Source of the DNA: Eucommia ulmoides
Taxonomy: Eukaryota; Streptophyta; Magnoliopsida; Garryales; Eucommiaceae
DNA: 64,000 nucleotides
Direction of reading: 5' to 3'
Assembly: GCA_016647705.1 (NCBI GenBank)
Contig: CM028338.1
Span: 24,563,077 to 24,627,076 of the forward strand
Of this stretch, positions 1 to 12,016 are shown piece by piece; within the stretch, counting starts at the first letter, position 1; each line of letters starts with the position of its first letter. The position numbers were made by a program, and so were the translations under genes. The notes under the pieces were generated by a model that worked only from the letters and a program-made list of their open reading frames with translations, was not told the DNA's origin and searched no databases.

Positions 1-579
1 ATATTGGTCATCTTTAAGTGACCACAATTTTTTATTCTTTTTTTTAGGATGTGTTTGCAAAATGGGGCCTTTCTCTCCATCTGGACTTAATGAGCTTTTT
101 TGACTTAATGAGCTTTTTTTGACTTTTTGCATGGACTGAAAAGAGTTATTCGATCTGATATTTTTGGTATAAACTTGGCTTGGTCTTCTTGGGTATTGAG
201 ATTAATTTCGACACTTAGGATCTAGAACCCCTATATGCTTTGCATTTCAATTAACTCTTGCAACTGTATTACCAAAACACACACAAAACTTTAATGTTTA
301 TTCACCCAAATATCCATTCTTCCCTAATATGATTTTTTGTGTTGATTTTGATTTGAGCATGACAAATATGATTTAGATAATGGTTAAGATTCTTTGTCAA
401 AATTGGTGTCACAAGATGACCCTCCTTAACTAAAGCATATTCAAACAAGTTTTCTGAAGATAAAATTTTGAGAAATCGAAATAAAGATGCTTCTATTTTT
501 ATTTTATTTTTTATTATTTTTTTTGGATTTGTTTTTAAGCATCTTTATATGTTGGTCAAGTTCAGTGACAACGAAAGGT
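1..579. other. AT-rich intergenic DNA, nothing recognised
   Basis: No convincing coding frame, transposon terminus or RNA gene is visible. Open frames here are short, AT-rich and resemble no known protein. Confidence 0.5.
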
Positions 580-915
580 TTTGGGGTTAATGGCTTTGCT
601 TTATGAAGGTTGGAAAGACAAAGCTCTAGGCATGAAAATGTATTTTTGGGGTTGTGGCGTTTCTTTATGATGGATTGCCTAGCCGTTGAGTGAACAAAAC
701 TTTGGAAAATAAATTCTTTTATGAGATGTGGCATTGCTTTATGACGGATTATCTAGCCGTTGAATGGGATTGTTTGAGGAATGGATTTTTGGAAGATGGC
801 CTTTCGGATAAGGGATTTTTTAGGTTATGACTTTGCTTTATGATGGATTTCCTAGCCATTGATTTTTTTTTTGTTTTTGCAATGAATTTTCAGGTTGTGG
901 CTTTGCTTCATGACT
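580..915 (+). repeat. Degenerate tandem repeat, period about 70-100 bp
   Basis: A core resembling GGCTTTGCTTTATGATGGAT, often followed by a CTAGCCGTTGA-like tail, recurs near 588, 656, 730, 828 and 899. Spacing is uneven (about 68-98 bp) and the intervening sequence is poorly conserved, so this is an old array. No coding frame runs through it. Confidence 0.55.
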
Positions 916-2694
916 GAAAATTCTGGGCTTTAAGAAAAGCTTTTTGGTAGTGTTTGTAGTTTAGCAACGAGGTTCAGGGATAGGATTTTTCAATCATTTT
1001 CATTTTCTAGTTAAGACAAGTCATCTTGCTTCACTTCTTTTCAAATTAAAATCTTTCTTATTATCAGAATCATATTTATCTTGCTCAATTTCATTTCCAA
1101 CACATGGATCATATGTAGACACTTTTGGAATATTTGAAAATAAGCATTAAACTTTTGAGACGCTCTTTAGAAAACACAGTCGCAATTATTAAAAGTTTTA
1201 AGCATTCATAAAGAAAATCCTCTACCATCTAGAAGGCTAACTAGATAGAAAGGTGGATTTAAGATTTTTTTTCCCAATTTTATCAAGAAATAAATCGCAA
1301 CACACCAAGGGGTATAAATCAGGTTCACAAATGGTAGGCTTAGAGTCAGGCTTTGGCTCAAAATCGGAGTGATTAAAGTTTCATCACAGGTGGGTTCGAT
1401 AAAATTCTTCATTTAATCGACAAAGCTTTTGGAAGCTAAGGCACAAAGGATTTATGGTCATTTAGTGTGGATGAGATGGGACCATGAGGTGGAAGGCAAA
1501 AAATTAGGCTTATGAAAAGTGGGTATTTACAGTTGGCAACTCAAGGTATTGGGGTGAAGTATGGTTTTGATTTTGGAAGAATTTTAGGGTACCACTTGAT
1601 TTAGGAACATGTGTCAAGTTAGTAATTTAAGGTATTGGGTGGGAGGTTGGAAGATATTTGGCTGAGTATGGTTTGATTTGCGATTTTTTATTTTGGCCGA
1701 ACTTCAAGGATGCCACTTGAATTGGGAAAACGGGTCAATATGATATCATTTATGATCGGCTTGTTTCATTTGGGAGGAAAGCATTGAGAATTTTGCTAGC
1801 CTTTTTTTCCCTTCAAATTATTAGGTTACTTATTATTAGTATATATGAGTTAAAGAAAATCCAAGATCCATTCAAGTTTGAGGTTTCTGATTCCGGTGAT
1901 GACTAACGAGGCGACACAACTATTTGGCAAAATAATTTCCATTTGTCTCAAGGGACTTGATATAATATTACCACTATATTGAATAACTCAAAGAATATTA
2001 TAAGACAGTCTGGGACGGCAAAATACATCCTTGAAATGAAATTACAGACTCTATAACAATCATTTTGAGACTCATGGAAATTCATTCGTCATTGAATTCG
2101 TAACCGGTATTGGAAACCTTAAACTTGTTTGGTTCTGAGACCCAAAAAACAAAATATCATCAATCCAAACACAATAAACAAAGTCCTATTCCATTTCCTA
2201 GAATCAAGTGTTCTACAAAGATTCGGGCGCCGCCTAGAATTAGGATCACTATATAAGGCTCATGGCTTCCAACTGATGCCTCCTATTAAAGGTTCGATTC
2301 CTATATCTTCAAACATCTGGCATCCTCCCTGAGGGAACATCCATCATTGATTGGTGATTCGAGTGAGGTGAGCTTCAAAACCTCTTTCTAATCTTACAGG
2401 GTTTCAAGACCAGACCCATGGATGGACCGCGTAGCCAAGCTTCTACTATCGGCCCTTTTCAGGGTTACGATTTGGGATCAATGTGGATGCAATGCATTGT
2501 GCTCATACCTTGGAAGAGTGTATAATATAACACTAACATAATAAATAAAGAGCAGATATATGTACAAAAGTAATATGGAGAAATAAAAACAAATATAAAC
2601 ATCACAAAAGAAAAATAAAACCCAACATGCAAACAAAACTTATTTACAAATAAAAATGAAGAGATTACAAAGTAAAATATAATATTCGGATTTA
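916..2694. other. Unassigned AT-rich DNA
   Basis: No gene, terminus or clear repeat was recognised. The stretch around 2400-2520 is somewhat richer in GC and precedes the Tat/Ogre-like fragment, so it may belong to that element, but no motif shows this. Confidence 0.4.
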
Positions 2695-3158
2695 GATTTT
2701 TAAGGACTTATTCAGATATTGTAGGATCGACCCTCTAAAATGTCCTCAAAGGAGTCGCCAGCTGACCCACCCCGATTTTCCAAAGAGAATAAATAAAAGA
2801 AATTTAAAGCATTGTAAAACGAATGATGAGAGGGGTTTTTGAAATGCCGATTTTCTCATAAAATAACTTAACCCAATTATAGATAAAAGGAGTCGCCACC
2901 TAGCATTGAGTTTAAATAGTGTGCTAGGTCACTGGATTTTTTTTAAAACATTTTGAAAAATGACTTAAGTAAAATTTTAACTCCAAAAGTACGGTTCGAC
3001 CAGAGATTCGTTTTTAAGGGTTGAGGGGTCAGTTACGCTTGGGGAAGGTGTTAGGCACCCTAAGACGCCTGTCCAAAGATGATACCTTATCCAATAAGTT
3101 CAATCAAAATTTAAATCCAAATATTTTATTTTATTTTGAAATATCTTCCAAGATTATT

Positions 3159-3221
<63 letters not shown>

Positions 3222-3790
3222 AAAATGATTTTTTTTAAAATAAAGAAAAATTTCTTTATTTTTTTGAAGTAAAACAAATTATTTTTTTATATTTTTGTTT
3301 TTTTATAAACTGATTTTTTTTAAAGAATAATTTTTTTAAAAAAAATATTCTTTTATTTATTTTTAAATAAAATGGAAAACATTTTTTATTTCGATTTTTT
3401 TAAACTAATTTTTTTTTATAAAATATTTTTTTTTGGAAATAAAACGAAAAAAAGAAAAAACACATGTTATTTTATTTTATTTTATTTGTAATAAAATGGA
3501 AAAACAATTTTTTTATTTCGATTTTAAAATGAAATTTTTTATAAAGATTTTTTTTTTTTGGACATAAAACAAAATCTAAAAAAAAACTTTTTTTTGGTTT
3601 TTTCTTAAAATGGAAAAACTTTTTTTTTTGTATATATTTTTTATATATACTTTTTTATATAAATCAACTATTTGTAATAAAATGGAAAAAAAAAATTATA
3701 TATATATTTTTTATATAAATCAACCATATGAGATGCATATGACATGGGGTGTGGTTTATTTTTATCATTTTGCTAACATAAAAAAAAAAT
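2695..3790 (-). mobile_element. Tat/Ogre-like LTR fragment, copy A
   Basis: First of three related copies (the others start near 6455 and 36950). Read on the minus strand it carries a GTGCCTAACACCTTCCCC block followed by TGGCGACTC-type primer-site-like sequence (complements at 2752-2760 and 2890-2898). From general knowledge of Ty3/gypsy Tat/Ogre elements, this combination marks the U5 end and the PBS next to it; the assignment is an inference. The 3120-3790 part is a T/A-rich low-complexity tail with a long (TA)n run. No coding sequence survives. Confidence 0.45.
3164..3219. repeat. (TA)n microsatellite
   Basis: Uninterrupted TA dinucleotides inside the AT-rich tail of Tat/Ogre-like copy A. 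Open frames across it are artefacts of the simple repeat. Confidence 0.9.
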
Positions 3791-3924
3791 AAAAAATAAA
3801 AGGGCATTCGGTGGCAAGTCCCTTAGTTTGTTTTTAATTTTAAAAAAGTCTCATGGGCGGAAGCAATGTTTTAGTCTTGTCTACTAAAAAACAGGCAAAA
3901 GACCCAATGCATGCGTCTATACTC

Positions 3925-4172
3925 ACGCAGTTATATGTAACTAATTTCTGTGTAAAATTGTTGTTAGATGTAACAAATATTAGTGTATTTTGTAAAATAT
4001 AACTAATTTGTATGTAAAAATTTGTTAAATGTAACAAATATTACACAAATACATGTAATTTGTAACGTGTAACTAATTTTATACAAGTACATTTAACTAA
4101 TATTACATAGATATATGTAAATATAGTTAATTATTAAGTTGAAACTAATATTAGTTACATGTAACTAATATT
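3925..4172. repeat. Degenerate AT-rich repeat with TGTAACTAATATTA-like units
   Basis: Words such as TGTAACTAAT, TGTAACAAATATTA and TTAACTAATATTACA recur roughly every 30-60 bp on both sides of short spacers. No terminus or coding potential is visible. Confidence 0.45.
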
Positions 4173-4316
4173 CACTATAATACGAATTTAATCACTGATG
4201 TTCTCTCTACAATCCCTGCAATGCCTGGACATGCGGGACTAAAACTCAAGCGAAAACCAATATAAGGGACTAAATCAAACTTATTTCTTAAGCGGGACAT
4301 TTTTAAACTTACATCT

Positions 4317-6455
4317 TGTTGATCCCTAGGTTTTGATGTACAATTAAATATTGATTTTTTTGTGGAATTAATGTGTTTATTGAGTGTTTCAGAAAAGAGT
4401 TTCATATTGTTGATTGTGTTGAAGACATCATGAAGAAAACGTTAAGGGTGCAAAGATGGACGCATTTAAGAAATGAAGAGTTGTGAAGACCATAAAGAAA
4501 TTAGGTGAAAACAACTCTATAATTTTATACTCTTAATGCAACCTGAATTAGAATCACACACGACACTATTAAATGAGTTATCTTTTTGTGTATTGATGTG
4601 ATAAAATTTAGGATCCTAATTATTGATTTAATATGTTCTCCTTATGTGAAATTGAAAATGAACATTGACCTAATTAAAAATAAGGATTAAAGAAAGTTGA
4701 ATTTTAGGGTCAATTCAGTCAATCGAGAAAATCAATCGGTTAACTGAATCAAACAGTGTGTTTTAAAGCTGAATTGGTGAAGAAAAGGACCACCCAACAT
4801 CAATCGATCAACCAATTGAAAAGAATTGGTCAACCGTTTGATTCAGTGAGGTTTTCGGAGCAAAATAGGTTGTCCCTGCACCGATCGGTACCACTCAGCA
4901 TCAATTGATCAACCAATTGAAAAGAATTGGTTAACCGTTTGATTCAGTCAGGTTTTCAGAGCAAAATGGGTTGTCCCTACATCAATCGATCAACCCATTG
5001 GAATTGAATTTTGGCTTGTTTTCGAGGTTGTTTCGATTGGTCAACCGAATGGAAAATTCGGTTAACCGATTGGGTTTATGCACGTGTTTTCATTTTACCT
5101 ATAAAGTTCTTGTACAAACTCCGATTGAGATGATTCAAGATGATCTAGAAAGCTTAGAAGGAGATCTACAACTTTTATATTTTGAGTGTGTCCAAAATCA
5201 GATTTCATTGTAGCTAAAATTGGACTTAAAGTTACTACATCTGCAATCGCAATCAGTCAACCGAATCCTATGGGCCGGTCAACTGACTGTTTCGGTTACG
5301 ATTTGAATGGACTTGATCTCTAGGTCAAAAACTAGCCATTTTTTATGATTCCAGGGGAGATATTTTGGGGATTTGAACCTACTGAAGATACGGTACATGT
5401 ATTTAATTATCCCTATTGAGTTAGTCCACATAGTTCATGATTCTATTAATTTAAGTAGATAAATACTTCATATCTTTGTGATTATGAATTGAGTAATGTT
5501 TCATGGGCTTAATTGAGATATCTATAAAGTTATTTTAATGTGGATTATCCCAAAAAAGAATGATTATATTATATGGGGTCTAAGAGTGCCTTTTAGAGGC
5601 ATATCTTTTGAAAAGTAGCCGTTGTAGGGCTTGATATTGGTCTATATATTTAGACCTATGGGATTGAGATAAATTACATCAAGAACATCAGTTCCTACAC
5701 TTTTCTAAGAATCATTATTTTCCTGAGATTTTTCAAGAAAGATATTGCGTTAAATTCTCGATTTAAAGCGCTAATTGATTTGGCTTTACCTACTTGTGCT
5801 ATCTTGCGATTCTGTTTTCAATTTTCAGTGTTATCCTGGTGAGATCTTTTCAAGCTATTATGCTTAATTGTGATTTCATATTGTTATTATTTTCTTGGTT
5901 GTTAAAATCATTAGAAAATCGTTTTTAAATCTAAAGCCTGCAAAAAAAAAAGTTTAAAATGATTTTGTGCGTTTATCTCATTATGTGCAATAATTTGTGT
6001 TACCCACATTGATTATTAATCAGATATTAATTTGCCTCACAATGTATCTATCATGTAGTAAATTTCAGGACATTAATTGATTTTATCTGTATTGAGGTGG
6101 TAGAAGCTCCTTATGGGAAGAAACTCATGTTTTCTGTATTTGTGAGTTTGAGTGGATTAGATATGGTTGAGCCGATATCTAGTCAGGGTAGTTAGGTTTC
6201 TATATTTTTCCTGGAAAAAATATTGAGATTTGATCTTTGTCCTAATTATAAAAAAGTTAAGTTATTCTTTTCCCTTGAAAAGAACTAAGTCCTTATTTTT
6301 CCTTAATTGAATTAATTTGAGTGAATTTTAAAGGTTTCATCCTTACCTAGGAAAAAGATATTTGTGAGTGTGGTGAGGTTTTGATTCTTCCTATAATAGA
6401 ATTAAGTTAGTCTTTAGCCTGGTAAAAAGATAAGTTTCTTCCTTAACCTGGTGAT
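4317..6455 (+). mobile_element. Sirevirus-like LTR, copy 1, truncated at its 3' end
   Basis: Begins TGTTGATCCCTAGG. Its first 100 bp match the starts of two other copies (8997 plus strand, 36441 minus strand): an ATTAAATATTGAT-like block, TTTTTGTGGAA and a GAAGACATCATGAAGAA-like block. The first third (4717-5310) is dense with CGGTTAACCG/TCGATCAACC half-palindromes. The tail has repeated CTGG(T)AAAAAGATAAG-type units. It runs directly into Tat/Ogre-like copy B near 6455 and lacks the terminus seen in the other copies. Assignment to Ty1/copia Sireviruses is inferred from the start sequence, the roughly 2.2-kb length of the other copies and the palindrome-rich body. Confidence 0.5.
4798..4998 (+). 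repeat. Direct tandem repeat inside the LTR, 101-bp period
   Basis: A unit starting CATCAATCGATCAACCAATT at 4798 recurs at 4899 and partly at 4980. The units contain CAACCAATTG and GGTTAACCG near-palindromes, so the duplication multiplies the palindromic sites of this LTR. Confidence 0.7.
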
Positions 6456-7420
6456 GCGTCCTGATTTTTTCAAAAAAAGATACGAATAAATATAAAATAT
6501 AAGCTTAACGGAGAAGGTTTTTTTTTTTTAAAGTGTCGGTTTTCTCGTAAAAAGTACTTAAGCCAATTTTAGAAAAATAAGTCGTCACCTAGTATTGAGT
6601 TTTAAATGGTGTGCTAGGTCACTAGTTTTTGAAAAAAATAATTTGAAAAATAACTTAAGTAAAATTTTGACTCCAAAAAGCACGGTCCGACAAGAGATTC
6701 ATTTTTAAGAGTTCGAGAGTCAGTTACGCTAGGAGAAGGTGTTAGGCACTCCAAGACGTTCGTCTAAAGACGGTACCTTATCCAATTAAATCCAATCAAA
6801 ATTTAAATCTGAATATTTTATTTGATTTTGAAATCTCCTCTTAGAAAATATATATTTTTTTAAATAAAATAAAAAAAATAAGTAGAAAACGTTTTTTTAA
6901 CTTTCATGAAATATAATGGAAAAAAATAATTTTTATTTTTTTATTTTGAAATGTTCCCCCGATATGATCGATTAAAAAATATCGATGATTTAATAAGGAT
7001 GACCTTCAGGGGGTTTTAATATCTCAAGTTTTAAGTTAAGACATTTTTTTTTTATTATATATATATATTTGTTTTTTGTGCAGTACATAGAAATAAAAGC
7101 GGAAAGGCGCGAAAAAAAAAAAAAAAAACAGCGCGGAAAGGCGCCAAATAGAAAATATGTACAACAAAATAAAAGCGCGGAAAGACACATAATAGAAAAT
7201 AAATACAACAAAATAAAAGCACGAAAAGGCGCTAAACAAAAAAATAAATGCAGAAAAGTAAACCATTTTTTAAGTGTTCCAGTGGAACGTCCTTTCAAGT
7301 TTTATTCAATTTTAGGTCCATTAATTTACATATCGAGGGGAGCAATCTCCCTTCTAAACCTAAACCGCTTAAGTAGAAGGCAGAGAAATTTTCATCTCGT
7401 TTTATCTACTCATTAAGTTA
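6455..7420 (-). mobile_element. Tat/Ogre-like LTR fragment, copy B
   Basis: Collinear with copies A and C: the block reading GTGCTAGGTCACT on plus, then ACTCCAAAA, then GGAGAAGGTGTTAGGCACTC. It continues into an A-rich zone with AAGGCGC-type words (7100-7240) and a segment ending in TAAGTGTTCCAGTGGAACGTC; the same pair occurs near 39800-40030 in copy C. The primer-site-like word is mutated here (AGTCGTCACC near 6580). Long open frames over the zone come from base bias. The left edge abuts the truncated Sirevirus-like LTR, consistent with a nested or recombined insertion. Confidence 0.45.
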
Positions 7421-7779
7421 TTCACAAGTTTATATAAAAAAATTAAAAAAAAAATAATTTACAAACCGAAATTTTAGTATAATAATGACTTATTTTATTT
7501 TATTTTTAAAATGCATAAGTAGGATTTACAAAAGATGGAAGTTCACAGCCTTAACTTAGATAGAGGTGTCGTCTCTCAGAGATTGAGCAACGGGAAGGAA
7601 AACAACTGTAGAGGTATAGGCATGGGAGGATGAATTAGGCGTGAAAATGGGGCTTGAATTGTGTATGTATATTATTATGCTAACATTTTGATAAATATAA
7701 TATATTATACTAATATTTTGATAATTAATGAAGAATTATTTGGTTGCTAAATATTTTAAATTTCTTATCCACAAAAAAT
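7421..7779. other. AT-rich DNA, nothing recognised
   Basis: No coding or transposon signal seen. It lies between the Tat/Ogre-like fragment and the CACTA-type terminus. Confidence 0.4.
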
Positions 7780-8031
7780 AATTGTTGCTAATAATTTTTT
7801 ATTTGTTGCTAAAATAAAATAAAATAGCGGTAAAGTATTTGTGACTAATTTAGTAACGAAATTCATATTTCGTTACTAAAACTAATTTTCAGTGAGGAAT
7901 TTTTTGTGTTGTGGCCAATAGTCATTGAGTTTTAGCGTGAAAATCAAATTTCTTCCCTAATACTATCATTCTGTGACAAATTTTATTTTCATTGCTAAAG
8001 TTTGTCACTAATGCTACTTTTTCTTGTAGTG
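7780..8031 (+). mobile_element. CACTA-type transposon right terminus, element A
   Basis: Ends in TTTTTCTTGTAGTG, the complement of the CACTACAAGAAAA termini typical of plant CACTA (En/Spm) transposons. The 250 bp inside contains repeated TTGCTAA, TAGTAACGAAATT and TTCGTTACTAAAA words in both orientations, as expected of subterminal repeats. No left terminus was found, so the element is truncated or its other end has decayed. The bases just outside are CCT. Confidence 0.55.
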
Positions 8032-8707
8032 CCTCCGTCTTTCGATGTTAAAGACATTAATTTAGATTCGTTGCTTGTCATGTGCCAAGAGAAAACACTA
8101 TCCAAGAACCATATTTTCTTACTTAATGATGATTTTAGAATAATCTGCAAGGTGCTCATGGGTTAAGTCTTACCTCCTAATCCTTGTGGGTTAACCCATG
8201 GGCTCCTCTTGGTGAGCCGAAGCTCAACACTCATGTGTCTAAGTCATGCCACGTGCCTACTCATTGGCCAACCGTCAAATTATACTAATTAACCGTGCTC
8301 AAGGCCTTAATTTGAAAGGTGTTATCCAATTCCACTCCTATAAATAATAAGGTACTAAAGATCCAAAAAAGGCTAAGAATATCCACTTACGATAATATCA
8401 TACTCTTTTTCCCTGAGCTCTTACTCTCACGCTGGAGGGATTTCGTTGAGCACACTCTCACGGGTCTTTGTGCATGTACAAGCTTGGACATTAAGGACGT
8501 TGACCATTGATTGTGGACTGTTCACCTTGAAATGCCCACCATACACAACAATCTCAAATCGGCAATAACAATCTATTTGGACCTTGACGGGTCCAATTAA
8601 CCATAACAAAGTCTATATACATATGTTGGAAAGTGATGTTCTTAATGTAATAATGTGTTGTTATTGACCGTGGTGGTAATATATTATTATTGTTGTTATT
8701 ATAATTT

Positions 8708-8759
<52 letters not shown>

Positions 8760-8996
8760 TTTTTAAATTTTAAATATTTTGATTTACTTACGAGCTTTCT
8801 ATTTCAATATAAAAAATATAACAAGAATAAACATGTCATTTTATATATTTTCATACTGAAATCTCTTAAAAAAAGGGTAATCAGAGTACTAATAAAATGA
8901 AAATGAGTCACCGAATTCTCTAAAAATCACATTATGGGGTCACAACGAGAGAATCAAGCTATTTGTCTCATATTTATTAGATGCATTAAACAATAT
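8032..8996. other. Unassigned DNA with a (TA)n microsatellite
   Basis: 8032-8650 has higher complexity than its surroundings but shows no recognisable gene: open frames are at most about 60 codons and match nothing known to me. 8714-8753 is a (TA)n microsatellite. Confidence 0.4.
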
Positions 8997-11147
8997 TGTT
9001 GATCTTAAGATTTTGATGGACAATTAAATATTTATGTTTTTTGTGGAACTAACGGATTTGTTGAATATTTCAGTTTACAAGTTTCATTGAAGATATTATC
9101 ATGAAGAAGTTTAGATGGATGTTAAATGGATGCTAAAGAGACTGACAAAGATGATGGATATTAAGAGATCGAAGACTTTGAAGAATTTAAGAAAAAACAA
9201 CTCAGGTTAATTTTTATTCTTAACGTATCCCGATTAGGATCACACACGATACAAAAATATTTTTATGAATATGTGTTTTTTTTTTATAGGATCCTAATTA
9301 GTTAAACATATTTACTTCTATGTGAAATTGAAGAAGAAATATTGATTTAAGAAAGATTAGAAATTAAAATTGATTTAAGGAGTTAACTGAGAAAAGAAAT
9401 CGGTTAAAGGGGTAAAAACGTCGAAGATATGAGTTAAAAACGAATTAAGGAGAAAAATTCCAACAGGATCGGTCAACTGACCAACACGGATCGGTCAACC
9501 GATGAGAATGAGCTGGAGAAACAATTCAGTCTCTGAATCGATAGGTCGATAGCTAGGTCGACCTATGACCAAAAGTGAAACTTTCTAAATCATTAGGTTG
9601 ACAGACAAATGGGAGAGGTCGACTTGTGAAACTCACTGAATCGTCCGGTCGACAGACGAATAAGTAGAGGTCGACCTATGGGCGAAGAGTTTTTTGCTTG
9701 GGCTACATCCTGAATCAAGATTCGAGAATTTCATGGTTTTGATCTAAAAAGTAGTCGTTACTAGCCATTTTATGGTTAGGATACGAAAGATATCTTAGGT
9801 TTCTTATAAAATTTAAGATATATGGTTGATATTTTGTTATCCCTATAGAGGTGGTTCATGTTTTTTGTATTATTTCTCAATTTGGGTCATGTAATACTTT
9901 CTATCGTATCTAATTGAGTTTGAGAAAATGTTTGAGGGATTTAATTGAATATTTTAAAAGTTATAATTAAATAAATTATACCAGGATTAAGTCATAATTA
10001 TATAAGAGGTCTATTAGAGTAATTATTTGTCATGATATATGGGAACTAGCCGTTAGAGGGCTTGTTCTAATTCCATATAAATAGACTTGCGTTTTTTAGG
10101 TTTCAATAAATAATCCCAAGTTTTTTGAGAGTGGTAATTTTGAGTTTATACTGAGTGCATTGTGAGATTATTCTTGAGAATTGTTCTTGAGAATATTTGG
10201 TGTGGATTATTGCTACTGCTAATTTGAAGTTTCATTGCTAATCATACTTTACGTATTCGGTGGATTCCTGGTGAGACCGTTCCAAGTTTTTGCTATTATT
10301 TGTTGTGTGATATTATTATTTAATACTTGAAATTTTGATCTTTGAAATCGTTTTCCTGAACTTTAAAATTGCTTGAAAATTATTTTGAAACGATTTCTTG
10401 TGAAAATCTGATTACGTGCTAAATGGTGTGCTACCCGTTTTTATTTAAAATCAGATTTTGAAATTCTCACTATTTTTCTATCACTAGTATCGGGATATTA
10501 ATTGAGTTCAAATTAATCTGGGGTAGTAAAAGCTTTGAGTAGGAAAAAGAATTTATCAATTTTGTAATTGGTGAGTTGTGTGTCAAATTAGATACTGTTA
10601 TGAGTGACTAATCAGGGGTTGCCTTGGGTTTCAATATCTTCCTGTAAAGAAATTGAGGTTTTGATCTTTGCCTAGAGTACAAAAAGATTAGGGGTAATTC
10701 TTCCTTATTAGAATTATTTTTGAGTGAATTTGTAACGGTTCAATTCTTACCGGGTAAAAAGATACTTGGAGTGTTTTTGTGGGGTTTGATTCTTAGCCTA
10801 AGTATAAATGAATTAGGTTAATCCTTAGCCTGTGAAAGGATTAAATTGGTCTTGAACCTGTAAAAAGTAAGGTTATTCTTGAACCTGAGAAAAAGAAAAG
10901 GTTATTCCTGAGCCTAGGAAAAGGAAGTTGTAAATGTTGATTTTGAGCCTGCGAAAAGAATTATTGTGTAAATGTTTGGTTCCTATCTGTTTAAAGGAAT
11001 CTTGAGTTTAATGGATGCGACTCTCCGTGAAGTTCGGAGGATTGAATTAGATAAGAATAACTTGGTAAACCAGTATAAATTTTTGGTGTACTGCTTTCTT
11101 TATATTATTAATATTTTGTTGTTTGGGTGTGCACCTAGTTGATAACA
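8997..11147 (+). mobile_element. Sirevirus-like solo LTR, copy 2
   Basis: Starts TGTTGATCTTAAGA and ends near GTTGATAACA, so the two ends form a short inverted repeat (TGTT...AACA). About 2.15 kb long with no internal coding region on either side, so it looks like a solo LTR. Palindromic sites are prominent: TCGGTCAACTGACC and TCGGTCAACCGA near 9470-9500, and AGGTCGACCT near 9560, with variants near 9625 and 9676. The 3' third has repeated GATC/TTGCC/CCTG-AAAAAG units. No clean target-site duplication is present, so the 3' edge is approximate. Confidence 0.5.
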
Positions 11148-11555
11148 TATATTCACTACTATAAAGATAATAATTAATTTAGGATAAAATTAATTATTTG
11201 ATTTTTCAAATGTTATAATTTAAATTAAATTTTATAATTACCAAATTTATCACTGGGCGAACACATATACTAAATCAAACCACAAACCATTGTTGGGGAT
11301 AAAGCTATTTGGGATATGATTTGCTTACCAAAAAAAAAAATTATAATATTATTAATAATAAAGGATACTAGGGAACGTTAGGTTACTGTATCTTTTTCTG
11401 TTTCTTTTGTCCCTAGAAACTAGGAAATGGGAATATAAGCAAAAAGGAAGTTTTTCTGAACATAGGAGAATTTGGATTCTCAGTAGATCTCTACAATTAT
11501 TAATTTATTTATTTTTCGGGTAATTGAAACAAAACAATTAGCCAAACATTAACTT
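11148..11555. other. AT-rich DNA, nothing recognised
   Basis: No feature supported between the solo LTR and the MITE-like element. Confidence 0.4.
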
Positions 11556-11874
11556 GAGAGTATGTTTGATTGGAAAGATGGAAAAGAAAAAAAGAAAAAA
11601 AGAAAAAAAAATCTTTATATGTTTGGTTGGAAAGATATAAAATGAGAAAAAAATAATATTTTATATGTATTAAAAAAAATTATAAAAGAAAAAAAAAATA
11701 ATATGCACTATTTTACCTTTAATACATATTAATGGTAAAAGAAAAAATAATATGCACTTAAAACAAAAGGGTATAATGGTATTTTTGGATTTTTTTTCCC
11801 TATCATCCTTTCATTTTCTGCGCAAATTTGGGATATAAAAAAAATGGCGGCAATTAACTTTTTTCACTGTATTT

Positions 11875-11920
<46 letters not shown>

Positions 11921-12016
11921 CACCTCTGACCAAACACAATAAATTTTTCTTTCCTATCCTTTTTTTATTTTTATTTTCTTATCCATTTCATTTTTTAACC
12001 TACCAAACATACCCTA
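11556..12016. mobile_element. MITE-like element with GTATGTTTG terminal inverted repeats
   Basis: The left end reads GAGAGTATGTTTGATTGG. The right end reads CCTACCAAACATACCCTAAG, the complement of a GGGTATGTTTGGTAGG-type end. The body is A-rich on the left and T-rich on the right and includes a 44-T run at 11877-11920. A second internal copy of the left end (TATGTTTGGTTGGAAAGAT, near 11618) suggests partial internal duplication. No target duplication was confirmed and no transposase is encoded. Confidence 0.5.

Noticed and set aside
4971..5213. 80-codon open frame
   Set aside because: Lies inside a Sirevirus-like LTR across palindromic repeats; no similarity to a protein family.
6990..7416. 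Overlapping 75-115 codon frames on both strands
   Set aside because: Arise from A-rich low-complexity DNA of the Tat/Ogre-like fragment.
8997..11147. Exact target-site duplication for the Sirevirus-like LTR
   Set aside because: Flanking AATAT and TATAT-type bases do not match exactly and are expected by chance in AT-rich DNA.
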